Assembly (NCBI GenBank): GCA_965549355.1
Contig: CBEVGD010000017.1
Location: 1 to 23,509 of the forward strand
DNA from: M55B120 sp965549355
GTDB taxonomy: Bacteria; Actinomycetota; Humimicrobiia; Humimicrobiales; Humimicrobiaceae
Length of the DNA: 23,509 nucleotides
Direction: 5' to 3'
The notes beneath the pieces were generated by a model. It worked only from the letters and a program-made list of their open reading frames with translations. It searched no databases and was not told the DNA's origin. A program made the translations under genes and the position numbers. Positions 7,877-16,442 of this stretch are shown piece after piece (the first letter of the stretch is position 1; each line of letters starts with the position of its first letter).

Positions 7877-8473
7877 ATGGAAAACCTGGAACTAAGACCT
7901 GAAAAAGAACAGAGGACACTCTGGCTTATAACCTGGGCAGTGATCTTTGTTATAGGAACTCCGATATGGATAATGCTGCCGGTACTTGCCGGGGAAAATA
8001 TTATTTTATTCGGAAGCTTTCTGATTATATGGCTAATCGTGATGATATTAATAGCATTCTGGATACCTGCAGCTTTCAGGGCTCTTGAATATACCATTGA
8101 CAGCGATGGGGTAAAGATGAAGGGCGGAGTAGTGTGGAAAAAGCATGTAACCGTTCCTTATTCGAAAATAACTAATGTGGATATAACCCGGGGGCCTCTT
8201 CAGAGACACTATAATATCGGTACCATACATGTACAGACGGCTGGTGCCGGTGGGCAACAGGGGACAAAGGCCGAACTCAAGTTATCGGGAATAAGGGAGC
8301 TTGATAAGGTAAGGGAAGTAATAATAGAGAATATAAAGGACCTGAATTTTCCTGCCGGCGATAGGAAAATAATCAAAACAGAAACATCTGCCGGAGAAGG
8401 TCCTGTATTTAAAGATATATTAAATGAGCTTAAGGGTATAAGGGATATATTAAAAAACAGAGATATCAGATGA
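7877..8473 (+). CDS. PH domain-containing membrane protein (bPH2/YdbS-like)
   Basis: A 198-residue protein. Two hydrophobic helices (about 14-36 and 43-66) are followed by a bacterial PH domain: ALEYTIDSDGVKMKGGVVW, then VPYSKITNVDITRGPLQRHY and GTIHVQTAGAG, the standard YdbS/bPH2 pattern with its I-x-V-D/x-RxPLxRxxGIxx-V-T core. The C-terminal 45 residues are charged and probably helical (KDILNELKGIRDILKNRD). The start is well supported by GGAGGG five bases before the ATG. Proteins of this type sit in the cytoplasmic membrane, and some are linked to envelope stress, but no specific function can be given. It is a single gene ended by a strong hairpin at 8498-8524. Confidence 0.85.
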   Translation: MENLELRPEKEQRTLWLITWAVIFVIGTPIWIMLPVLAGENIILFGSFLIIWLIVMILIAFWIPAAFRALEYTIDSDGVKMKGGVVWKKHVTVPYSKITNVDITRGPLQRHYNIGTIHVQTAGAGGQQGTKAELKLSGIRELDKVREVIIENIKDLNFPAGDRKIIKTETSAGEGPVFKDILNELKGIRDILKNRDIR

Positions 8474-8497
8474 CGGGCTCAATATTAAAATATAACA

Positions 8498-8524
8498 GGA
8501 TATAGAACAAAAGGTTCTATATCC
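8498..8524 (+). terminator. Strong hairpin after the PH-domain gene, no T tract
   Basis: A perfect 11-bp stem (GGATATAGAAC at 8498-8508 and GTTCTATATCC at 8514-8524) closes a 5-nt AAAAG loop, 25 bases after the stop codon. The sequence after it is CCGGTAGAATT, so the U-run of a classical intrinsic terminator is missing. It may act as an mRNA 3' end stabiliser or a non-canonical terminator. The rest of 8474-8693 is very AT-rich with no gene seen. Confidence 0.5.
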
Positions 8525-8693
8525 CCGGTAGAATTATTTAAAAACTCCTATTAATATCATAAGTTGATTCTTCCTAATTATGTTAAAATAATGTAATATT
8601 CTTATAGAATACTAATATATATTATATAAAATAATAATGTTTAGAATTCATGTAAAAGCTTAAAATAAATCATAATCAATTCAGGGGAGAGGT

Positions 8694-9650
8694 ATGAAAA
8701 AAATTGTCGTTTTTCTTATTGCTATCTTGATTGCTCTTTTTATTTTACCGCTGCTATTACATGCTACCGATCTTTTACCTGGAGATATAGCTATAATCGG
8801 CATGAATAGTGACAATCCTGATGAGTTTTCATTTGTAAGCCTGATAGATATTGAACAGAATACAGTCATTAAATTTACTGACAATGGAGTCCATCCAGAT
8901 GGTTCTTTTAGAAGTACCGAGGGCATATGCACCTGGACCGCCGGAGCAGACATATCAAAGGGTGATATAATTACATATTCCAGTTCAGGAGGCTTTAGCG
9001 CTACCGGCGGCTTTGCACTGGCTGCTGCCGGGGACCAGCTTATAGCTTACCAGGGTGATGAGGCTTCTCCAGTATTTATCTATGCTATTCAGACCAACAG
9101 TACCCAGTGGCAGGCTGATGCTACCAGCGCCCAAACTTCCGCGCTGCCCCCCGGATTGGTAAATGGAGTAACGGCGGTAGCAGTAGGAAGAACCCCGAGC
9201 CCCACAGGTGAATGGGACAATTCAGTTTATGATATGAGTGTAACCAATGGGACAAGAGAAGAGATACTGGCAGCTATTGGGGATGCCGGCAACTGGAATG
9301 GAAGCAATAGCAGAGTAGGCTTGCCGTCGGATGGTTCTTTCAGTATTGAAGGGGGAGAATCAATAATTGAAGCACCTCTCACGGAGCCTGTATGGGTAAG
9401 AACTATGCCCATGACCTGCTGGCAGGTATGGGTAAATGAAGACGATATGTTCGAGTTTGTATTCTGGTACCCTTATAAAAATAATAATTGGGTAAGGATC
9501 TATGACATGGAAGGCAATAGTGTGTTTGAAGCAGATCTACTGCTCAATGACCCCAGACTTATTGTAGATTTGCCTGACGGCATGTATACTGTAAAGACAT
9601 TCCATGACAGCGAAGAACCAATACAGGAATTTATAATAGGCAAACCATAG
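8694..9650 (+). CDS. Secreted protein of unknown function
   Basis: A 318-residue exported protein. A clear signal peptide starts MKKIVVFLIAILIALF, with likely cleavage after LLLHA (about residue 23). The N-terminal part, GDIAIIGMNSDNPDEFSFV then IDIEQNTVIKFTDNG, TWTAGADISKGD and AAAGDQLIAYQGD, recalls a domain seen in many environmental surface and calendar-like secreted proteins, where a beta-rich lamin-tail-like fold is usually assumed; I recognise the pattern, not a function. The C-terminal 95 residues (from about EAPLTEPVWVRTMPM) form a second, Trp-rich beta module ending with YTVKTFHDSEEPIQEF. No anchor or sorting signal is visible. GGGGAGAGG precedes the ATG. It converges on the radical SAM gene. 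Confidence 0.75.
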   Translation: MKKIVVFLIAILIALFILPLLLHATDLLPGDIAIIGMNSDNPDEFSFVSLIDIEQNTVIKFTDNGVHPDGSFRSTEGICTWTAGADISKGDIITYSSSGGFSATGGFALAAAGDQLIAYQGDEASPVFIYAIQTNSTQWQADATSAQTSALPPGLVNGVTAVAVGRTPSPTGEWDNSVYDMSVTNGTREEILAAIGDAGNWNGSNSRVGLPSDGSFSIEGGESIIEAPLTEPVWVRTMPMTCWQVWVNEDDMFEFVFWYPYKNNNWVRIYDMEGNSVFEADLLLNDPRLIVDLPDGMYTVKTFHDSEEPIQEFIIGKP

Positions 9651-9684
9651 AATATTAAATTAAAAAACAACAAAAAAACGTAAA

Positions 9685-11160
9685 TTACTTAAAGTAAAAA
9701 CGTATCAGGTATTTTTTCAGTTTAATCATTAAATCTGAGTTGAAAAACTTTGCAAAGATTAAAATAATAAACGGACTTGATCTCATCATTTTTATTATTA
9801 CCTGTAATATAAGTTTTATCCTGGATCTATAACCCTTATAAACATTATAATGGAACCATAAATAACCCCTTATTTCCTGAGTTCTTGTAAAATCAGGCAG
9901 TTCAATAGCAACCTGTCTTCTTTCAAGTTTTACATCTTTTACTTTATTTAAAAGATTATTTTTTTTGCAGTATTCATACAGATCTGTTCCGGGATAGGGG
10001 TAAAAGATATATTCCATAATCTCTTTTGGCTGGCTAATTCTGCAGATTTTTATAGATTCTTTAAAATCTTTATGCGTCTCACCGGGTAATCCGATCATTA
10101 TAAAAAAATTGTAGTCTATTTCATATTTTTTTGCTAAATCTATAATTCCCAGGATGTCTCTATTTGAATATTTTCTTTTTAGTACTTCTTCTCTTACTCT
10201 CATACTGCCGGATTCTATTCCTATATTTAAGGATGTAATATTTGCTCTTTTAAAAGTTTTAAATAGACTCCTAAGATTTGTATTTTGCATAATCCTGATA
10301 TTTATACGAAAAGAAAGAGGGGTGTCTATAGATCTATTAAATTTTTCAATTTCATCACATAACCCGGTTGCCCACTTACTATTTACATTAAAGCTATCGA
10401 GTTCCAGGAACATACTTTTTTCTAAAGGATATTTTGCATGCAGTAATTTTATTTCTTTTATGATATTTTGTGGTGATCTATGCCGGATATAATTCCCACC
10501 AGTAATTTTTCTCAAAACATGATTAATACAATATGTACAGTTAAAGGGGCAGCCCAGGCCCAATAAAATAGAAATATTCTGTTCCAATAAATTGGGCTTA
10601 TAATCCACAGATTCTTCCCACATTTCCCTATCTGCAAATGGCAATAAATCAATATCCTGAAAAAAATCTGCCAGGGGATTTTTTTCGATTGCACCATTGT
10701 TTTTGATCCATAAATTCTTTATTCCGGATGGAGATTCTCCGTTTTTAAGCGTATTTGCCAATTCTAATATAGATCTTTCACCTTCACCGATGCAGATTGC
10801 ATCGAAGTCATCCCCGGATACCTCTTCAGGTTTTAAAGTTGAATGGGGCCCTCCAATAATTAAAAATATATCAGGATAATTAGTTTTGATGAATCTTGAT
10901 ATACCGGAAATAAATTTATATTCTGTAGAAACAGAATAAAAACCTATGATTTCAGGCTGATAATCTTTAATCTTTTTACTAATAATGCTATGGTTTTTCT
11001 TGCCAAAACTTCTACTTAGGATTTGCAGATTTGTATCGTGATTATTATGCTTTAAAAAAGAAGATAAATGTGAAATACCAAATTGTAGAAACTCATAGCT
11101 ATACAGAGGTTTTTCAACAGATATAGCAAGTTCCAGTGAATAAATAAATAGAATTTTCAT
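9685..11160 (-). CDS. B12-binding domain radical SAM protein
   Basis: A 491-residue protein with the class B layout: an N-terminal Rossmann-like cobalamin-binding domain (about 1-145, with IGFYSVSTEYKF, LIIGGPHSTLKPEE and CIGEGE) followed by a radical SAM barrel whose cluster motif is GCPFNCTYC, Cys204, Cys208 and Cys211 in CxxxCxxC spacing. Later blocks FLELDSFNVN, LNIGIESGS and FFIMIGLPGET match the SAM-binding core. Known members methylate unactivated carbons or rearrange rings in natural-product, hopanoid or cofactor pathways. The C-terminal region (about 400-491) is basic and partly hydrophobic. The gene is flanked by AT-rich gaps and no biosynthetic partner is adjacent, so substrate is unknown. 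It is noticeably AT-richer than the lar genes, perhaps a sign of transfer. Confidence 0.88.
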   Translation of the reverse strand: MKILFIYSLELAISVEKPLYSYEFLQFGISHLSSFLKHNNHDTNLQILSRSFGKKNHSIISKKIKDYQPEIIGFYSVSTEYKFISGISRFIKTNYPDIFLIIGGPHSTLKPEEVSGDDFDAICIGEGERSILELANTLKNGESPSGIKNLWIKNNGAIEKNPLADFFQDIDLLPFADREMWEESVDYKPNLLEQNISILLGLGCPFNCTYCINHVLRKITGGNYIRHRSPQNIIKEIKLLHAKYPLEKSMFLELDSFNVNSKWATGLCDEIEKFNRSIDTPLSFRINIRIMQNTNLRSLFKTFKRANITSLNIGIESGSMRVREEVLKRKYSNRDILGIIDLAKKYEIDYNFFIMIGLPGETHKDFKESIKICRISQPKEIMEYIFYPYPGTDLYEYCKKNNLLNKVKDVKLERRQVAIELPDFTRTQEIRGYLWFHYNVYKGYRSRIKLILQVIIKMMRSSPFIILIFAKFFNSDLMIKLKKYLIRFYFK

Positions 11161-11333
11161 TTCTCAAAATATTTTTTAATGATTATAATAAAATTACTTT
11201 TATTATAATCATATTATAAAATAATTGTCAATAAAATAATATATAAATTAAAATATTAAATTACCAATATAAATATTATATTTAAAATATAGAATTCATT
11301 TTTTTGAAATACTATAGATAATTCTGAAAAGGC

Positions 11334-12542
11334 TCAGGGAGACCAGAAAGATCTTTTATAATGTTCCTTCTTTAATATTCCAAATAGCATAGAAAAAAAA
11401 ATAAAACCGATAAGGGTGCCTCCAAGGGCTATGTAAGCTATATATTCCCTTCCAAAATACTCTGCTATATAACCGTATAGCGGTTGAAAGACAATAGAGC
11501 CCGCAAAAGCAAAAGCAATAGTAAACCCAAGTATTGTCCCGGAATTTTTGGGATCCCTGTTTGCCGCAATAGCATTAGTAAGGGGGAAGATAGCAGCAAA
11601 GAATATTGCCTGCAGGGACAGGGCTGCTATTTTTATATAGACAAAAGGGATGAAACTAAATATAGCAAGACATGTGATACCGGCAAGACAGCTGTAAAAA
11701 AGAATATTTATTTCCTTATATTTTGCAACGAGCCCTGTGGCTACAATCATCCCTATAATAGAAAACAGCCAGTATGCAGACAGAATAGCAGAACCGTAAG
11801 CAACCCTTATGCCGAAACTTAAAAAATATGTGGTCATCCAGGTAGACAGCCCCATAATGGAACCCATAAAGAAAAATAGGATCAGGCTTCCCATTATTAC
11901 TGCAGGATCCTTAAGTATTCTGAGACTGTTTTCATGTGAGCCGGGAATATTTTTATTCTGAGAAGAATTATTATCCAGGATTTTTTTCTTCGGGCATATT
12001 TTATAGAATACAGCGATAAATACCAAATAAACAAAAGCAAGAATAAGGAAAAAGTATCCGGGTAGAAATTCAAAATATAGGATACCGCTTATTACCAGAG
12101 GACCCATTACCGCACCTGAGTACCAGGCTATATCAAGTTTGAGAAAAATGCTGCTCATATCCTTTTTAAAGAGCTTGGAAGAAAATGCATGGACCGAAGT
12201 ATCGATTGTACCGAAACCAATACGCAGAAATATGGTGACAATAATAAAGATAATAAAATTTAAGTATGTTCCGAATAATGCAAAGCCTAAAAAAAGAAAG
12301 AACAGGCCGAGAAGGACAAGTTTCTTTATATCCACCCTGTCAGATAGCCTGCCGGCAATAAAATTTGCAATAAGGGCTGCAATAGAACCGATAAACAGAG
12401 CAATGCCTATCCTGTCAAAACCAACATCTATCCCTTCAGCAATTATCGGGATCAGGGGATCGATGATTATGATAGAGAGTCCAAAAAGTACAAAGATAAA
12501 ATAAAATGTGATAAGTGTCTGTCTTTTAGTCTTTTTGTTCAT
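11334..12542 (-). CDS. MFS transporter
   Basis: A 402-residue protein with twelve predicted hydrophobic segments and the major facilitator loop motif between helices 2 and 3: NFIAGRLSDRVDIKKLVLLG, close to GxLaDrxGrrxxl. A longer polar loop near 185-207 (CPKKKILDNNSSQNKN) separates the two six-helix halves. Its start at 12542 lies 17 bases inside the end of larE, so the two are translationally coupled and probably act together. The substrate is not readable from the sequence. Because larE helps make the nickel-pincer cofactor of lactate racemase-like enzymes, transport of a hydroxy acid or other substrate of such an enzyme is a reasonable guess only. Confidence 0.88.
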   Translation of the reverse strand: MNKKTKRQTLITFYFIFVLFGLSIIIIDPLIPIIAEGIDVGFDRIGIALFIGSIAALIANFIAGRLSDRVDIKKLVLLGLFFLFLGFALFGTYLNFIIFIIVTIFLRIGFGTIDTSVHAFSSKLFKKDMSSIFLKLDIAWYSGAVMGPLVISGILYFEFLPGYFFLILAFVYLVFIAVFYKICPKKKILDNNSSQNKNIPGSHENSLRILKDPAVIMGSLILFFFMGSIMGLSTWMTTYFLSFGIRVAYGSAILSAYWLFSIIGMIVATGLVAKYKEINILFYSCLAGITCLAIFSFIPFVYIKIAALSLQAIFFAAIFPLTNAIAANRDPKNSGTILGFTIAFAFAGSIVFQPLYGYIAEYFGREYIAYIALGGTLIGFIFFSMLFGILKKEHYKRSFWSP

Positions 12543-13341
12543 CCATGCTCCCTGTTCTATAACCTTCCATGTCTATTGCTATATGCCCAAAACCGATAGC
12601 TTTCAATCTCTTCACTGTCTTTTTCCTCATAGGCAGCTCTATTAACCGGGAAATATCTGCCGGGTCAAGTTCTATCCTTGCTATGGGATAATGATAGCGC
12701 ACCCTTACCTGTCTGAATCCAAGACTCCGGATGAATTCTTCCGCTCTGTCTATCATTTTTAGTTTTGCTGCAGTTATTTCTTCATTATATGGTATTCTCG
12801 TGGCAAGACAGGCAAGCGGGGGAGCATCCCAGGCGGGAAGCCCCATTATTTTTGAATATCTTCTTATATCTTCCTTTGTAAATCCTGCTTCGGCAAGCGG
12901 GCTTCTGGCGCCGAGTTCTTTGAGAGCTCTTAAACCGGGACGGTATGCTTTCAGGTCATCATGATTGGTGCCATCCGTAAGGTATCTGAGGCCCTGCTTT
13001 TCTGCCAGGTTTAAAAATTTTGTAAAAAGGATTTTTTTACATATATAGCAGCGCTCCGGCGGATTAGCTTTAAGCGATGGACTTTCAAGCAGATCCATCT
13101 TGATGATAGTGTGTTTTACTTTTAATCTTACGGTCGTTTCCCTGGCTTCCTTTATTTCCCTGTATGCTGACATAGGCGAAGAGGCAGTGATGGCCATTAT
13201 ATCAATGCCGGATAATTTGCTTGCCACCGCAAGAAGAAAAGTGCTGTCAACTCCCCCTGAAAAGGCAATTGCAAATGACCCCAGCTCCCGGAGTATTTCT
13301 TTCAATCTATTTATCTTTTTTCCGAGCATATCTTCAGCCAT
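12526..13341 (-). CDS. larE: ATP-dependent sacrificial sulfur transferase LarE
   Basis: LarE installs the sulfur atoms of the nickel-pincer nucleotide (NPN) cofactor by adenylating the carboxylates of pyridinium-3,5-biscarboxylic acid mononucleotide. The 271-residue protein has the PP-loop FSGGVDST (about 27-34) and the downstream ACLATRIPYNEEIT block of the family. Three Cys are placed as in the cluster-containing LarE type: Cys98 and Cys101 in RCYICKK and Cys178 in LACLATR. In enzymes with that set, a [4Fe-4S] cluster is thought to carry the sulfur, in contrast to single-Cys LarE proteins that sacrifice their own Cys. Followed by an overlapping MFS gene and divergent from larC across 138 bases. 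larA and larB are not in view. Confidence 0.93.
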   Translation of the reverse strand: MAEDMLGKKINRLKEILRELGSFAIAFSGGVDSTFLLAVASKLSGIDIMAITASSPMSAYREIKEARETTVRLKVKHTIIKMDLLESPSLKANPPERCYICKKILFTKFLNLAEKQGLRYLTDGTNHDDLKAYRPGLRALKELGARSPLAEAGFTKEDIRRYSKIMGLPAWDAPPLACLATRIPYNEEITAAKLKMIDRAEEFIRSLGFRQVRVRYHYPIARIELDPADISRLIELPMRKKTVKRLKAIGFGHIAIDMEGYRTGSMDEQKD

Positions 13342-13440
13342 ATATTCCAGGTAAATAAATTCATAAAAAACATAAAAACAGATTAAACTAAAAGCAGGAA
13401 TATTTCAAAATATAAAAAGGTAATTTTTTGTAAGCAGTTT

Positions 13441-13449
13441 TGATAAAAT
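13441..13449 (+). promoter_or_regulatory. Extended -10 promoter candidate for larC
   Basis: TGATAAAAT at 13441-13449 matches the extended -10 form TGnTATAAT at all but one position and lies 30 bases before the larC start. No good -35 is present at the proper distance, which extended -10 promoters can tolerate. The 13342-13479 divergent gap must hold promoters for both larE and larC. Confidence 0.4.
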
Positions 13450-13479
13450 GATAAAGAATGGATTAGAATGGAGAACTGA

Positions 13480-14694
13480 ATGGAAAAAATATTATACCTT
13501 GATTGTTTTTCCGGCATAAGCGGAGATATGATGATAGGAGCTTTGCTGGATGCCGGCCTTGATATCGGCTATCTTTCAGGAGAGCTTGATAAGCTTGGGC
13601 TAAAGGGCTACAGGCTTAAAAAAAGCAATGTGACGGCAGGAGTCATAAGTGCCGTTAGATTTGATGTAGAGATCACCGGAAAGCAGATAGAGAGAAACTA
13701 TACTGATATAAGGGCTCTTATTATGGGGAGCAGCCTGGCAGAGGAGGTTAAAAGGACCTCGCTGGATGTATTTGAAAGCATAGCTGCAGCAGAAGCAAAA
13801 ATACATGGCAGAGATGTAGCTGATGTTAATTTTCATGAAGTAGGGGCCGTAGATTCCATAATAGATATTGTGGGAACTGTGATAGGTCTGCATAAGTTAG
13901 AGATAAAGAAGGTCTTTAGCGGTCCCGTACCTCTGGGGAGTGGAAGCATTGATACTTCCCATGGAAAACTTCCCGTACCTGCTCCGGCAACGCTTGAGAT
14001 CCTCAAAGGCGTTTCGGTATACACGGGTGATTTTGATTTCGAGGTCACTACTCCTACAGGAGCCGGTATCATCAGGACTCTGGCCCGCGGCTTTGAAGGG
14101 ATCATGGATATGGAGATTGAAAGCATAGGCTATGGTGCCGGCTCAAAGAGTATTTCGGGGCATAGCCACTCCTACAGCAGCGCACTTCCCAATGTGCTCA
14201 GGATAGTTATGGGAAATCAGGTAAAAAAGGAAGAGAAGATCAAGAAGGGTCATTCATGCGATACAGTCATGCTCTCGACTAATATAGATGACAGCAGTCC
14301 AGAGGTACTGGGATATGCAATGGAGAAGCTGCATGAGCAAAAAGCAGTCAGGGATGCATGGCTGGAGCATATATATATGAAAAAAAACAGGCCGGCCTTC
14401 AAGTTGAGCGTTATATGTGATCTTAAAGAAGAAGCAGCCATGGTACATATTATATTTAAAGAGACGAGCACCATAGGCATAAGAAGGGAAGAAATAAGCC
14501 GCTATTGCCTGGAAAGAAAGATAGAGAAAATAAAATTGCCATATGGCGAGGTGGAAATAAAGACTGCAAGGTTTGATGGAAAGGAAATAAACTCTTCTCC
14601 CGAATATGAATCCTGCAGGGCGCTTGCAAAAAAGACCGGAAAGCCCTTAAAAGAGATTTACCGCGATGCGCTCTTGTTTTTTTCCAGAAGGTAA
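13480..14694 (+). CDS. larC: Nickel-pincer cofactor nickel insertase LarC
   Basis: LarC inserts nickel into the dithio precursor made by LarE, using CTP, to give the NPN cofactor. The 404-residue protein is a single uninterrupted frame, unlike larC in some lactobacilli, which is split and needs a frameshift. Family blocks seen are LYLDCFSGISGDMMIGALLD at the start, NFHEVGAVDSIIDIVG near 115-130, VTTPTGAG, and in the C-terminal half STNIDDSSPEVLGYAMEKL and HIYMKKNRPAFKL. GGAGA six bases before the ATG fits. The last 22 codons lie in the 75-bp repeat whose second copy is at 17724. Without a larA or another NPN enzyme in view, the cofactor's user lies elsewhere in the genome. Confidence 0.95.
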   Translation: MEKILYLDCFSGISGDMMIGALLDAGLDIGYLSGELDKLGLKGYRLKKSNVTAGVISAVRFDVEITGKQIERNYTDIRALIMGSSLAEEVKRTSLDVFESIAAAEAKIHGRDVADVNFHEVGAVDSIIDIVGTVIGLHKLEIKKVFSGPVPLGSGSIDTSHGKLPVPAPATLEILKGVSVYTGDFDFEVTTPTGAGIIRTLARGFEGIMDMEIESIGYGAGSKSISGHSHSYSSALPNVLRIVMGNQVKKEEKIKKGHSCDTVMLSTNIDDSSPEVLGYAMEKLHEQKAVRDAWLEHIYMKKNRPAFKLSVICDLKEEAAMVHIIFKETSTIGIRREEISRYCLERKIEKIKLPYGEVEIKTARFDGKEINSSPEYESCRALAKKTGKPLKEIYRDALLFFSRR

Positions 14695-14699
14695 TATCT
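14625..14699 (+). repeat. 75-bp direct repeat, left copy (larC 3' end)
   Basis: Identical at all 75 positions to 17724-17798 in direct orientation; the match stops abruptly at both ends (T versus A before, A versus C after). This copy holds the last 22 larC codons, the stop and five more bases. It contains a bulged hairpin, AAGAG ... CGC-GAT-GCG ... CTCTT (14651-14675), followed by seven T residues. Confidence 0.95.
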
Positions 14700-14819
14700 A
14701 AGGCGTTTTTTAATTTAAATAAGTCGATCAAGTCCAGTATGCTCTTATTTTGTCAATGAGGGTTGGCTTATATTGCATAAGTTAGTACCATAAATGTGAT
14801 TAATAATCCAAAAGTTCAT

Positions 14820-14848
14820 TTGAATTATGTGATTTTATAGTTTATAAT
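14820..14848 (+). promoter_or_regulatory. Promoter of the island ATPase gene
   Basis: TTGAAT (-35, 14820-14825), a 17-bp spacer and TATAAT (-10, 14843-14848). Transcription from about 14855 would give a leader of some 34 nt before the TTG start. The remaining 14695-14819 sequence shows no gene. Confidence 0.6.
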
Positions 14849-14888
14849 TTATTAAAGTAAAAATTATATTGGATGAAAGAGAGTTATA

Positions 14889-16205
14889 TTGTATAGAAAA
14901 GCAATCGGTGAGCTACAAGAATGGAAGAATAATGTCAATAAGATACCTCTTATAATCAGGGGGGCCCGACAGGTTGGCAAGACATGGCTTATGAAGGAAT
15001 TTGGCCGGACCCGGTATTCAAAAGTTGCATATATTAATTTTGAAGAAAATGAACGTATGCAAAGGCTCTTTTCAGGAAACTTTGAGATTCAGCGCCTTAT
15101 AAATGGTTTGAACCTTGAGACAGAATGCAAGATAGAGCCAGAAAATACATTAATTATATTTGATGAGGTACAGGAAACACCTCATGCCTTAACGAGTCTT
15201 AAATATTTTCAGGAAAACACACCAGAGTACCACATAATCGCAGCTGGTTCTTTACTTGGGGTTGCACTTCATCCCGGTACATCTTTTCCAGTGGGCAAGG
15301 TTTCTTTTCTTGACCTGCACCCTCTATCATTTTCAGAATTTATTCAGGCAATGGGGAAAAAAGAGTACCTTGATCTTTTGCTTAAACAGGATTGGGAGCT
15401 AGTGTCAGATTTTAAGGACCGCTACATAGAATTACTTAAGCAATATATCTATACAGGGGGTATGCCCGAAGTGGTGGCTGCATTTGCAGAAAGGCATGAT
15501 TTTAATGAAGTAAGGGAAATACAAAGGCGGATTTTAACAGCTTATGAGCAGGATTTTTCAAAACATGCACCCAATAAGGCTGTACCAAGAATACGAATGC
15601 TCTGGAACTCTATTTCTTCTCAGCTTTCAAAAGAAAACAGAAAATTCATATATGGACTTGTTCGTAAAGGGGCGCGTGCCCGGGAATATGAACTTGCAAT
15701 GATGTGGTTAAGCGATAGCGGGCTTATACACAGGATCAACCGGATCTCAAAACCAGGTATGCCACTGAAAGCATATGAGGATACCAGTGCTTTTAAGCTT
15801 TATATGCTGGATACAGGTTTGCTTTGTGCATTATCAGGGTTGGAAGTAAAAACCCTTCTTGATGGAAACAGGATCTTTAATGAGTTTAAAGGTGCCTTAA
15901 CCGAACAGTATGTACTTCAACAGCTCAAGTGTGAAAAAAATCTACCGGTATTTTACTGGTCTGCAGATGCAGGAACTTCCGAGGTTGATTTTATTATTCA
16001 GATGCAGGAGATGATAATCCCTATTGAAGTGAAAGCTTCTGAAAACTTGCGTGCAAAAAGCCTTAAAGTATATAGAGATAAATACCACCCTGAGATTTCC
16101 ATACGTAATTCCATGTCTGATTATAGAAAAGAAGATTGGCTGGTTAATCTGCCGCTATACGGCCTTCCGGCATTAGGCGGAGTGTTTGATAGGGATCCAT
16201 TATAA
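14889..16205 (+). CDS. AAA+ ATPase with C-terminal DUF4143
   Basis: A full-length 438-residue member of the family. The N-terminal P-loop domain has Walker A GARQVGKT (25-32), Walker B TLIIFDE (about 87-93) and a sensor-like HIIAAGSLLG (about 115-124). The C-terminal DUF4143 half includes LKAYEDTSAFKLYMLDTGLL, EFKGALTEQYVLQQL and a PD-(D/E)XK-like pattern EVDFIIQ then IIPIEVKAS. The start is TTG, with AGAGAG about six bases upstream, and the protein begins MYRKAIGELQEWK, the normal family N-terminus. It is a complete paralog of the fragment at 3-764. Such ATPases are frequent in archaea and anaerobes, are often present in many copies, and have no settled role. Location inside the repeat-bounded island suggests it is cargo. 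Confidence 0.9.
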   Translation: MYRKAIGELQEWKNNVNKIPLIIRGARQVGKTWLMKEFGRTRYSKVAYINFEENERMQRLFSGNFEIQRLINGLNLETECKIEPENTLIIFDEVQETPHALTSLKYFQENTPEYHIIAAGSLLGVALHPGTSFPVGKVSFLDLHPLSFSEFIQAMGKKEYLDLLLKQDWELVSDFKDRYIELLKQYIYTGGMPEVVAAFAERHDFNEVREIQRRILTAYEQDFSKHAPNKAVPRIRMLWNSISSQLSKENRKFIYGLVRKGARAREYELAMMWLSDSGLIHRINRISKPGMPLKAYEDTSAFKLYMLDTGLLCALSGLEVKTLLDGNRIFNEFKGALTEQYVLQQLKCEKNLPVFYWSADAGTSEVDFIIQMQEMIIPIEVKASENLRAKSLKVYRDKYHPEISIRNSMSDYRKEDWLVNLPLYGLPALGGVFDRDPL

Positions 16206-16357
16206 TAGTTAATCAGGAAATTTACAGTAATTTCTAATAACTCAGCATCATTTACCATTATTGAATATACATTTGAGCTAACAACAAAGTCATTGATCAC
16301 AAGAACCGGTATTTCATCACGACTTAGCAGATATTTGATAAAGAAAATAATTTTTTA

Positions 16358-16407
16358 TTGACTTACTGTGTATCATATAGTAGTATACACTATACAGTAC
16401 ATATGTA
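16358..16407 (+). promoter_or_regulatory. Promoter and probable autoregulatory operator of the padR operon
   Basis: A -35 TTGACT (16358-16363), 17-bp spacer and -10 TAGTAT (16381-16386). Nested dyads overlap it: TACTGT (16364-16369) with ACAGTA (16394-16399), GTGTAT (16368-16373) with ATACAC (16385-16390), and the palindrome TACATATGTA (16398-16407). PadR dimers commonly bind such dyads over their own promoter, so autorepression is likely. The upstream part, 16206-16357, shows no gene. Confidence 0.6.
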
Positions 16408-16442
16408 ATTGTGTTAAGCAGGGTAGACAGCGAGGTTAAAAG

